Source of the DNA: a virus
IMG/VR virus record: IMGVR_UViG_3300042691_021608
Span: 1-36,906 of that record
DNA: 36,906 bases
Strand: one strand, 5' to 3'
The translations under genes and the position numbers were made by a program. Below the pieces are notes generated by a model. It was not told the DNA's origin. It was given only the letters and a program-made list of their open reading frames with translations, and searched no databases. Shown here piece after piece: positions 21,366-27,048 of this stretch. Numbering within the stretch: position 1 is the stretch's first letter; every line of letters starts with the position of its first letter.

Positions 21366-21844
21366 AGTCCGCACCTTCTGCCATACTCACCAAGCAGGGC
21401 AGCCTCGGCACGCCCATCATCGCGCTTGCGGCTGAACATGTCGCAGGCGGGCCACTTGGCGCGGGCGAGCGTCAGGGATGCCGCCTTGTCGCGGTCGAGG
21501 CCCATGTACTTCTTCCATGTCTGAGGGCGCACGCGCTCGACAGGAATGCAGAGTGCGGACAAGACGCCTGTCAGAAGGCCGTAACCCTCACCGAAGCGGA
21601 AGGCGGATGCCCGGCCCATCTGCGGCGAGGAAGCGACCTGTTCGATCACTGCCAAATGAATCTTGCCGTGGTCGGACTGCAGCGTGAGCAGTTCATCGCG
21701 CAGCGTGTGCGGGCAGATTTCGTTCCGTGATTTCTCACCATGCCGGGCTTTCGCCAGAGGCATGTCGAAGAGATGCACGATGCCGTCATTGCTGACCGCG
21801 GCCAAGGCTCCGTTGAAGCCGGGGTCTACGCCAAGCCAGATCAT
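21362..21844 (-). CDS. ruvC: RuvC-like Holliday junction resolvase
   Basis: The protein is 160 aa. Acidic active-site residues appear in the expected order: MIWLGVDPGFNGALAAVSND (first Asp), IHLAVIEQVASSPQ (Glu) and SRKRDDGRAEAALLGEYG (last Asp pair). It matches the phage RuvC family that resolves recombination or packaging intermediates. The middle has GRASAFRFGEGYGLLTGVL and PQTWKKYMGL, common to this family. It overlaps the XRE gene by 4 bp, so both are expressed from the leftward promoter. Placement of a resolvase in the regulator's operon is uncommon, although phage resolvases vary in position. Confidence 0.85.
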   Translation of the reverse strand: MIWLGVDPGFNGALAAVSNDGIVHLFDMPLAKARHGEKSRNEICPHTLRDELLTLQSDHGKIHLAVIEQVASSPQMGRASAFRFGEGYGLLTGVLSALCIPVERVRPQTWKKYMGLDRDKAASLTLARAKWPACDMFSRKRDDGRAEAALLGEYGRRCGL

Positions 21845-22035
21845 TTAGCACCTTGGCGGCGGGGTTTCTGCGCCAAGAGCTTCTGCACCATCGTGGCATA
21901 GAGGCCCATTGGCTCGACATCGCCGGATTCCCAGCGGCTGATGGTGCCCTGGTTGACCCCCAGCTTTGCGGCGAGAAACCCCTGCGTCCACCTTCGCTTC
22001 GCACGCAATCTCTTGATTTTATTGCCGATATGCAC
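21841..22035 (-). CDS. XRE-family (Cro/CI-like) transcriptional regulator
   Basis: The start is set at GTG 22035 because AGGAG lies 8 nt upstream; ATG 22056 is a weaker alternative and longer frames are not supported. The 64-aa protein has a helix-turn-helix: NKIKRLRAKRRWTQGFLAAK, then LGVNQGTISRWESGDVEPMG. It lacks a C-terminal dimerisation or peptidase domain, so it is Cro-like in size. It is first in the leftward operon and next to the divergent control region with TGCA-NN-TGCA palindromes, its likely operators. The remaining residues are basic (KPRRQGAK). Confidence 0.8.
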   Translation of the reverse strand: MHIGNKIKRLRAKRRWTQGFLAAKLGVNQGTISRWESGDVEPMGLYATMVQKLLAQKPRRQGAK

Positions 22036-22200
22036 GCCTGTCGCTCCTGTTACCATTGATTTGCATTGAGTGATATAATGCAACTGCATAGCTGGCAACC
22101 GGTTTCTTCTGGAGTTGAAAAGTTGTGGAAATCGCATACACGCTAAAATAGTATGCATTTGCATCTTTTGCTGTTGCAAACGCATCTGAACTCGCTCACC
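22036..22200. promoter_or_regulatory. Divergent early control region with operator palindromes
   Basis: The region lies between the leftward regulator and the rightward early genes. It contains TGCA-AC-TGCA (22079-22088) and TGCA-TT-TGCA (22154-22163), plus a related TGCAAACGCA at 22175-22184 and a half site TTTGCATTGA near 22060. On the minus strand TTGCCA (22098-22093) and a TATAT box flank the first palindrome. On the plus strand TTGTGG and TAAAAT lie just before the second. Repressor control of both directions is inferred from this layout. Promoter positions are approximate. Confidence 0.6.
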
Positions 22201-22263
22201 ATGAGTGCGCCGTTTGTCCTCCCTGCGGCGCAACTTGGGGCTTCGGCCCCCCTTTTTCGGTGA
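22201..22263 (+). CDS. Possible leader peptide overlapping the terminator
   Basis: This is a 20-codon ORF (MSAPFVLPAAQLGASAPLFR) that ends 3 bp before the nuclease start and spans the GGGGC-UUCG-GCCCC terminator. There is no strong ribosome site. If translated, ribosomes would cover the hairpin and could permit read-through, making it an attenuator. This may be chance. Confidence 0.3.
   Translation: MSAPFVLPAAQLGASAPLFR
22237..22257 (+). terminator. Intrinsic terminator in the early leader
   Basis: The stem GGGGC/GCCCC closes a TTCG tetraloop and is followed by CC and TTTTT. It lies upstream of, not after, the first early gene, so it probably acts as a conditional terminator (attenuation or antitermination). 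Confidence 0.75.
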
Positions 22264-22266
22264 GCC

Positions 22267-23151
22267 ATGTTCAACATCAAGAAAACAACGACAGCGCCGT
22301 CTGAGCCCGGCATCTACTCTGGCCTGTCCAATGCCGACTACCACGCCGGTCCCGGCATTTCGAAGTCTGGCCTCGACCTGATCGCCAGGTCGCCGCTGCA
22401 TTACTGGGACGCCTACATCAATCCGTCGCGCCCGCAGCGCGTTGAAACACCGGCAATGGCGTTCGGCACCGCCGTCCACACTGCCATCCTCGAGCCGCAT
22501 GATTTCGCCCGCTGGATCGTCATGGACAAGGTGGACGCGCGCACGACCGCTGGCAAGGCCGCGAAAGCCGAAGCCGAAGCCCGTGCTGCTGCAGAAGGCG
22601 TGCCCATGATCGACAGCGCCACCGCCGCCACCATTGCCAGGATCTCCACTCAGGTTTTCGGCCACCCGATGATCAGCAACATCCTCGACACAGGCGTGCC
22701 AGAGCTTTCCGTCTACTGGGTCGATGAGGATTCCGGCGTGTTCTGCCGCTGCCGACCCGATTGGCTGGGTGCTGACTGCGTGCTCGACCTCAAGACGACC
22801 GAAGACGCCTCGCCACGGGCGTTCACCAAGTCAGCCTATACGTACCGATACTTCGTACAGGCCGCATTCTACATGGACGGCCTTGCTGCCAATGGCCTCA
22901 ACATGTACGAATTCATCTTCGCCGCAATCGAGAAATCGTCGCCGCATGCCGTCATGGCGTACCCGGCAGGAGACGCGCTCATCGAGGCCGGTCGCCGCGA
23001 ATACAAACGCCTGCTGCGCACCTATGCCGACTGTCTCGCTGGCGACGCATGGCCGGGCTACGCTGGCGTATGGGAGCTTGCCTTGCCTCGATGGGCGCCC
23101 GAATCTCTGGACTTCAATAATGCACTTGCATCAGACGTTGATTTCGGCTAA
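22267..23151 (+). CDS. RecE/exonuclease VIII-type PD-(D/E)XK nuclease (DUF3799)
   Basis: The protein is 294 aa. It begins with the family signature PGIYSGLSNADYHAGPGISK, then LDLIARSPLHYWDAYINP and AMAFGTAVHTAILEP. The nuclease core has CRPDWLGADCVLDLKTTEDA (Asp and D-x-K motif), followed by YRYFVQAAFYMDGLAANG. This is the DUF3799 putative exodeoxyribonuclease VIII family, which resects double-strand ends for phage recombination. An annealing partner (RecT or Erf) is not seen nearby; the single-strand binding protein at 24611 may serve. The ATG has only a weak GGTGAG upstream. Confidence 0.8.
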   Translation: MFNIKKTTTAPSEPGIYSGLSNADYHAGPGISKSGLDLIARSPLHYWDAYINPSRPQRVETPAMAFGTAVHTAILEPHDFARWIVMDKVDARTTAGKAAKAEAEARAAAEGVPMIDSATAATIARISTQVFGHPMISNILDTGVPELSVYWVDEDSGVFCRCRPDWLGADCVLDLKTTEDASPRAFTKSAYTYRYFVQAAFYMDGLAANGLNMYEFIFAAIEKSSPHAVMAYPAGDALIEAGRREYKRLLRTYADCLAGDAWPGYAGVWELALPRWAPESLDFNNALASDVDFG

Positions 23152-23163
23152 TGCAGATGCATT
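23119..23163. promoter_or_regulatory. Two TGCA-NN-TGCA palindromes at the nuclease gene end
   Basis: AATGCA-CT-TGCATC (23119-23132, inside the coding end) and AATGCA-GA-TGCATT (23150-23163, perfect palindrome arms) are spaced 31 bp apart. The second lies just after the nuclease stop, before an AAGGAGAG ribosome site, so they may control an internal promoter. Confidence 0.5.
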
Positions 23164-23177
23164 AAAGGAGAGCTATC

Positions 23178-23375
23178 GTGAACCACATGAACACTGCCTG
23201 CGACCAGTTCCTCATCGCCTGCAATCTGATCCAAGAAGGCGACCGCGTGCTGGCCATCGGGCATCTGAAGGCAGCCTTGCGCGCCATCGACAGGTGCAAG
23301 ACGCCTGACCTCGACATTCGTGCCGACATCGTTTCGCTGCTGGCAAAGGTTGATCGCAACGCGAGGGCTGCGTGA
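23178..23375 (+). CDS. Small helical hypothetical protein
   Basis: The protein is 65 aa and GTG 23178 follows AAAGGAGAG. It is entirely helical: ACDQFLIACNLIQEGDRVLA and IGHLKAALRAIDRCKTPDLD. The layout resembles a TPR-like pair of helices. The stop overlaps the next ATG. The function is unknown. Confidence 0.55.
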   Translation: MNHMNTACDQFLIACNLIQEGDRVLAIGHLKAALRAIDRCKTPDLDIRADIVSLLAKVDRNARAA

Positions 23376-23548
23376 TGTCCCGCAGCGACCTCAACCTTCT
23401 CTACGACTTGAAGCGCGCGATGCTGCGGCCAGCCTACGACCGGCTGGCCAACGCGCACCACATCCGCCGCGACCCGCGCACCTATGAAATCTCGTGGGAG
23501 CCGACCGCCATCGAGGCGAAACTGCGCGAAGCGGGGCTCATCACATGA
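23375..23548 (+). CDS. Small basic hypothetical protein
   Basis: ATG 23375 overlaps the previous TGA, and its own TGA overlaps the next ATG, giving 57 aa. The sequence is basic (LNLLYDLKRAMLRPAYDRLA, RRDPRTYEISWEPT). It is too short for reliable prediction, but coupling at both ends supports it as a gene. The function is unknown. Confidence 0.5.
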   Translation: MSRSDLNLLYDLKRAMLRPAYDRLANAHHIRRDPRTYEISWEPTAIEAKLREAGLIT

Positions 23549-24378
23549 AGCCGTGGCATGAAACAGACTCCTACACTTTCAAATGGCCGGAGCTTTCCGA
23601 CCGGGTCGCGCAGGACTTCATGCTGCGCGTGTCGGCGCACCTGATGGAGAAGACGCCCGCCGAGCGGGTTGCCTACATCAATGAAATTCTGCCCGCCCTG
23701 CGCGCGCCGACCGGATCGGTGTCGGCCTTCGACCAGCACCTCGTCATCACCGCGCTCATGACGTGGCGCGAAGACAACCGTGGAAAAAATTCAATGAACC
23801 GCCTCATCATCACTGGCACCAATGCCGAAATGCCCCACAACGCCGCGCAGATGATCGCTGCACGGCAGCGGCGCTACAATCGCACCGGCCAGGACATCCC
23901 GCGCGTCCCGCATTTCGACTCACATAAATCCGAACGTGAACTGCGACAGCACCTTGAAGGCAAGTTCTTCCGCGTAAACGGCAAGGACGTGAACGATGTC
24001 GAAGAACGCAAGGCAGAGGAAATCAAGGCTTTCACCGAAAAGCTGGAAGAGGATAATCAGGTCAGGGAAAAGGTCAAACGCTGGATGGCGTCGGCCAGCA
24101 GGGTCGAGGCGATCATTACCGCAGTCGCCGCCGCCCATCGTGTCGGCCCCAAGGACATCATCGGCAAGAGCCGTTCATACCCTGTCGCTGCCGCCCGCAT
24201 GCACGCCATGGCGCTGACACGCGAAATCACATGGCAATCATATGTCTGGATCGGGAGGAAATTCGGTGGCCGGGATCACTCGACCGTCCTCCACGCATTC
24301 AAGACATGGTCAGAGCGGAAGTGGCTCTATCAAGCGCAAGTCGAAGCCGTCGAGCGCCAGCTGGAGGCGGTGGAGTGA
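23545..24378 (+). CDS. DnaA domain IV-containing DNA-binding protein
   Basis: ATG 23545 is preferred to the upstream in-frame start. The protein is 277 aa. The C-terminal residues (about 186-260) match DnaA domain IV: RVEAIITAVAAAHRVGPKDI, IGKSRSYPVAAARMHAMALT and the signature GGRDHSTVLHAFKTW. There is no AAA+ ATPase region; the N-terminal 180 residues are unrelated and charged, with a helical linker. It could bind DnaA boxes and either recruit host DnaA, compete with it, or act at the phage origin. It is downstream of recombination genes and upstream of the SSB. The stop overlaps the following GTG (GTGA). Confidence 0.75.
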   Translation: MKPWHETDSYTFKWPELSDRVAQDFMLRVSAHLMEKTPAERVAYINEILPALRAPTGSVSAFDQHLVITALMTWREDNRGKNSMNRLIITGTNAEMPHNAAQMIAARQRRYNRTGQDIPRVPHFDSHKSERELRQHLEGKFFRVNGKDVNDVEERKAEEIKAFTEKLEEDNQVREKVKRWMASASRVEAIITAVAAAHRVGPKDIIGKSRSYPVAAARMHAMALTREITWQSYVWIGRKFGGRDHSTVLHAFKTWSERKWLYQAQVEAVERQLEAVE

Positions 24379-24518
24379 GTGCTTACTACAACGAGATCGT
24401 CCCGCAAGTCGCGGCAGAAGTGATTGGCGCATTCATGGATATGCATGATGCAAATGCAACAACTCACACCAATTCCCCCATGCCGGGGGATTCCGGCGCC
24501 GCAGCGGAACTGCGGTAA
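24375..24518 (+). CDS. Small hypothetical protein
   Basis: GTG 24375 overlaps the preceding stop (GTGA), giving 47 aa. It has an N-terminal helix YYNEIVPQVAAEVIGAFMDM, then a His/Asn/Pro-rich tail. The coding sequence contains a TGCA-AA-TGCA palindrome (24449-24458), so this DNA also has a likely regulatory role. Confidence as a protein is modest. Confidence 0.4.
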   Translation: MSAYYNEIVPQVAAEVIGAFMDMHDANATTHTNSPMPGDSGAAAELR

Positions 24519-24537
24519 CACCTAGTCCAAACACAAC

Positions 24538-24580
24538 GGCCCGGTTGCAGCCTTTAGCCCCCCGGTCCTGCAGTCGGGCC
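24538..24580 (+). terminator. Hairpin before the SSB gene
   Basis: GGCCCG...GCAG (24538-24550) pairs with CTGC...CGGGCC (24568-24580), and a second small hairpin CCGCAG-cggaa-CTGCGG lies at 24499-24515. There is no U-run. It may be an mRNA processing or attenuating structure in the 92-bp leader of the SSB gene. Confidence 0.4.
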
Positions 24581-24610
24581 ACCCCAACAACAGTAGAACA
24601 GGAGTTGCGC

Positions 24611-25264
24611 ATGGCGCAGAAGACGACAACCAACGAAGACTTCAAGGAGGTCTTCTTCCGCAAGGCCGAATTGCTGTACCCCCGGCTGAAGGACACCTTC
24701 CGCTACAACACAGCGGAAAAGCGTTCCGAGGCCTGCCAGCCCACCGCTGCAAACGCAGCATGGTCGATCACCGTCAAGATGGCCAAGGCCGACGCCAAGG
24801 TCATCCACGATGCCCTCAAGGCTCACTATGAGGATTGCCGCAAGCGCAACAGCAAGCTGCCGCCGTTCACCAAGGTCTTCGGCATGAAGAAGGACGATGA
24901 AACCGGCACCGTCACCTTCGAAGCCAAGAAGAAGGGCGTGACCGGCGATGGCAAGGCCAACCGCCCGCCGACCGTGGTCGATGGTGCGCTCAATGCCTTG
25001 CCAGCCGACAAGGTCGAAATCTGGTCGGGCTCAATCGGCACGGTCAAGACCAAGGCGTTCCCCACGATCGACCCGGACGGCCAGGGCGGCATCAGCCTGT
25101 TGCTCGATACCGTACAGGTGCTGAAGGCAGTCTACGGCTCCGCGAACCTCGACGGCTTCGAAGTAGACGAATCCTACGCCGATCAGCCCGCTGAAGATCC
25201 GTTCGCCGCAGCTGCCGCACGCAAGTCTGCAAAGCCCGCTGTTGCCGATATGGATGAGTTTTGA
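24611..25264 (+). CDS. Single-stranded DNA-binding protein (gp2.5/DUF2815-like)
   Basis: ATG 24611 follows CAGGAG, giving 217 aa. The N-terminus ([20 protein letters not shown]) and the middle ([40 protein letters not shown]) match the phage ssDNA-binding OB-fold family of the Enc34/DUF2815 type. The C-terminus is acidic and aromatic (VADMDEF), as used by SSBs and T7 gp2.5 to contact partner enzymes. It is coupled to the GapR gene by TTGA. Confidence 0.75.
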   Translation: MAQKTTTNEDFKEVFFRKAELLYPRLKDTFRYNTAEKRSEACQPTAANAAWSITVKMAKADAKVIHDALKAHYEDCRKRNSKLPPFTKVFGMKKDDETGTVTFEAKKKGVTGDGKANRPPTVVDGALNALPADKVEIWSGSIGTVKTKAFPTIDPDGQGGISLLLDTVQVLKAVYGSANLDGFEVDESYADQPAEDPFAAAAARKSAKPAVADMDEF

Positions 25265-25557
25265 GCATGCCCGGCATTGGCGACAACCTGAAGGCCGAAC
25301 TCAAGGCGGTGATCGAGCGCATCGAGCGGCTTGAGGAACAGAAGAAACTGATCGCTGACGACATCAAGGAAGTCTACGCCGAGGCCAAATCTGCAGGCTT
25401 CGACACCAAGATCCTGCGCAAGGTCATCACCGCGCGCAAGAAGTCAGCCGAAGAACGCGCCGAGGAAGCAGCCATCCTCGAAACCTACCTCGCAGCATTA
25501 GGCGACCTTGCCGACACGCCGCTGGGCCGCGCAGCCGTCGAGCGCGACGGGTTCTGA
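25261..25557 (+). CDS. GapR-like DUF2312 nucleoid protein
   Basis: The start is TTG 25261 overlapping the SSB stop, or ATG 25267 two codons later. The protein is 96-98 aa. It is a long amphipathic helix pair: [56 protein letters not shown]. This is the DUF2312 family, whose Caulobacter member GapR binds overtwisted DNA and supports topoisomerases during replication. Its presence in the phage replication block suggests help with torsional stress or competition with host GapR. The family is strongly alphaproteobacterial. Confidence 0.85.
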   Translation: MSMPGIGDNLKAELKAVIERIERLEEQKKLIADDIKEVYAEAKSAGFDTKILRKVITARKKSAEERAEEAAILETYLAALGDLADTPLGRAAVERDGF

Positions 25558-25568
25558 CAACGACAGCG

Positions 25569-25606
25569 CCCGCGGGCATCCGTGTCCGCGGGTAATACAT
25601 TTGCAG
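25569..25606 (+). promoter_or_regulatory. Hairpin plus TAATACATTTGCAG element, copy 1
   Basis: CCCGCGG and CCGCGGG (25569-25575, 25586-25592) form a 7-bp stem with a 10-nt loop, followed directly by TAATACATTTGCAG (25593-25606). The same arrangement recurs at 26919-26959. The tail half resembles the TGCA-NN-TGCA operator with one arm lost. Confidence 0.5.
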
Positions 25607-25618
25607 CAGGTGAGAGAT

Positions 25619-26299
25619 TTGACGATTCATTATCATGGTACGCCACTGACACCCCGCGACAAACTGTGGTTGATGGCTGGCAAGTCATTTTGTGTTTCGT
25701 ATGCGAACCCTTCTGATGCCGATGTGTGCCTTCGGATCGGTCAATCAATCATGTGGGACAATGGGGCATTCTCGCTGCACACGCGGGGAAAGGCGGTTGA
25801 CTGGACCGCGTTCTACCGGTGGGTAGAGCCTCGTCTTGGTCATCCGCACTGGGCAGTCATACCGGATGTAATTGACGGTGATGTTGAAGCTAACGGAGAA
25901 CTGGTGAAGCAGTGGCCGTTTCGCAAAGAACTTGCCGCGCCTGTCTGGCACATGGCGGAACCGATTGAGGTTCTTCTCGATTTTGCCCAAGGCTTTGGCC
26001 GGGTGTGCTTTGGATCATCCGGTTCATATTGGCAAGTCGGTTCCGAATCCTGGTGCCGCCGTGCCGACGAGGCATTCAACGAACTAGCCCGCCGTGGCCC
26101 GCTGCCGTGGGTTCACATGCTTCGTGGCATGGCCGTGGCGGGCAAGCGGTGGCCTTTTGCATCCGTCGATTCCGTAAACGTTGCCAGAAACTTCAAGGAC
26201 ACGGACAGCTGCCCTGAAGCAATGGCCCGCGTCATTGACAGCGTGCAGTGCCCGATAAAATGGACAACTCAACCTCAGAAAATGGATATGCTGTTGTGA
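25619..26299 (+). CDS. TGT-fold protein, candidate DpdA-like DNA transglycosylase
   Basis: The start is set at TTG 25619 after AGGTGAG; GTG 25610 is also possible. This gives 226 aa. Motifs line up with tRNA-guanine transglycosylases: SIMWDNGAFSLHTRGK (DNGAF, compare DSGGFQ with its substrate Asp; here about D47), WAVIPDVIDGDVEANGELVK, GRVCFGSSGSYWQVG (Gly-rich loop, compare GGLAVGE), and FASVDSVNVARNF (about D184, compare the catalytic D in DMFDCV...RNARN). TIM-barrel enzymes of the DpdA group put 7-deazaguanines into DNA. It is shorter than classical TGT or DpdA and lacks the full Cys4 zinc site, so activity is inferred. The next gene is a deazaguanine-precursor transporter, which supports it. 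Confidence 0.6.
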   Translation: MTIHYHGTPLTPRDKLWLMAGKSFCVSYANPSDADVCLRIGQSIMWDNGAFSLHTRGKAVDWTAFYRWVEPRLGHPHWAVIPDVIDGDVEANGELVKQWPFRKELAAPVWHMAEPIEVLLDFAQGFGRVCFGSSGSYWQVGSESWCRRADEAFNELARRGPLPWVHMLRGMAVAGKRWPFASVDSVNVARNFKDTDSCPEAMARVIDSVQCPIKWTTQPQKMDMLL

Positions 26300-26826
26300 A
26301 GTTTATTATTTTCCTCGCCTTCCTCGCAACGATCCCGGTCGCCAATTGGCTCATCGGAAACGTCGGAACCACATGCATTCCAAACGGACCCTGCTTGCTG
26401 CCGGTCGGATTCGGACTGATGGCGCCTAGCGGTGTGCTGATGATCGGCGGTGCCTTGGTGCTGCGTGATGCGGTGCAACAACTGCTCGGCATCCGCTGGG
26501 CGTTCGTCGCCATCGCATGTGGCATCATACTGTCAGCCACCTTCGCACCACCATCACTCGTCATCGCATCTGCCGTTGCTTTCGGTGTTGCAGAACTTCT
26601 TGACCTTGCCGTCTACACACCGCTGCGTCAGCGCAATCTGCCGATTGCGGTGCTGGCCTCTGGTGTCGTCGGCGCATTTGCGGACTCCATTGCATTCCTT
26701 TGGCTGGCATTCGGTTCGCTCGACTTCCTTGCAGGGCAATGGCTGGGAAAAATGTGGATGTCTATCGCCGCCGCGACACTGCTGTGGCTGTGGTCGCGCT
26801 TCAGGAATCAGGAGGTAAGGGCATGA
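26296..26826 (+). CDS. yhhQ: YhhQ/VUT-family 7-deazaguanine precursor transporter
   Basis: The start is set at GTG 26296 (GTGA overlap) with GTG 26248 and ATG 26260 as alternatives, giving 176 aa. About six hydrophobic spans are seen. Family features are PSGVLMIGGALVLRDAVQQL, IASAVAFGVAELLDLAVYTP with LRQRN, and SGVVGAFADSIAFLWLAFGS, which parallel E. coli YhhQ (TDLTVR, LDVHVFNRLRQ, GNVSDTLAFFFIAF). YhhQ imports preQ0/preQ1 for queuosine. Some phages encode it with DpdA to feed DNA modification. No preQ0 synthesis genes (queD, queE, queC) are in the window. Confidence 0.8.
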   Translation: MKFIIFLAFLATIPVANWLIGNVGTTCIPNGPCLLPVGFGLMAPSGVLMIGGALVLRDAVQQLLGIRWAFVAIACGIILSATFAPPSLVIASAVAFGVAELLDLAVYTPLRQRNLPIAVLASGVVGAFADSIAFLWLAFGSLDFLAGQWLGKMWMSIAAATLLWLWSRFRNQEVRA

Positions 26827-26906
26827 GCCCGTCTGTCGATTACGCATGGTTCCAGTTTGCACCAGGCAATCGCATGGGTGCGCCGGTCAGGTTGGATAGA
26901 GGGTAG
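26823..26906 (+). CDS. Very small ORF after the transporter
   Basis: ATG 26823 overlaps the transporter stop (ATGA), giving 27 aa (VDYAWFQFAPGNRM inside). The overlap style matches the other genes. The size makes it uncertain. Confidence 0.3.
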   Translation: MSPSVDYAWFQFAPGNRMGAPVRLDRG

Positions 26907-26918
26907 GGGCTCTAACGA

Positions 26919-26959
26919 CGCCAGCCGGGGAGACTTGGCTGGCGGTGATACATTTGCAG
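26919..26959 (+). promoter_or_regulatory. Hairpin plus TGATACATTTGCAG element, copy 2
   Basis: CGCCAGCC and GGCTGGCG (26919-26926, 26937-26944) form an 8-bp stem with a 10-nt loop, followed by TGATACATTTGCAG (26946-26959). Stem sequence differs from copy 1 but loop length and the tail motif are kept. It ends the transporter transcript and precedes the HNH-helicase promoter. Confidence 0.55.
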
Positions 26960-26976
26960 TATTTTAAAAATCGTAC

Positions 26977-27005
26977 TTGCATTAAGCAAACGCAGTGCGT
27001 ATATG
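26977..27005 (+). promoter_or_regulatory. Promoter of the HNH-helicase gene
   Basis: TTGCAT (26977-26982) and TATATG (27000-27005) are separated by 17 bp, with the gene start 43 bp downstream behind an AGGA ribosome site. The -35 box is part of a CTTGCATTA half-site of the TGCA motif, so the regulator could block it. Confidence 0.6.
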
Positions 27006-27048
27006 TGTCTCGTGGCACCTCGCACATTGTCAGGGGTAGGAAAGTATT

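Noticed and set aside
22036-22665. Long N-terminal extension of the XRE gene
   Set aside because: It crosses the divergent promoter region and the nuclease gene. The GTG at 22035 has the only good ribosome site.
23375-24378. Full DnaA initiator
   Set aside because: Only domain IV is present; no Walker motifs of an AAA+ ATPase are found in the N-terminal part.
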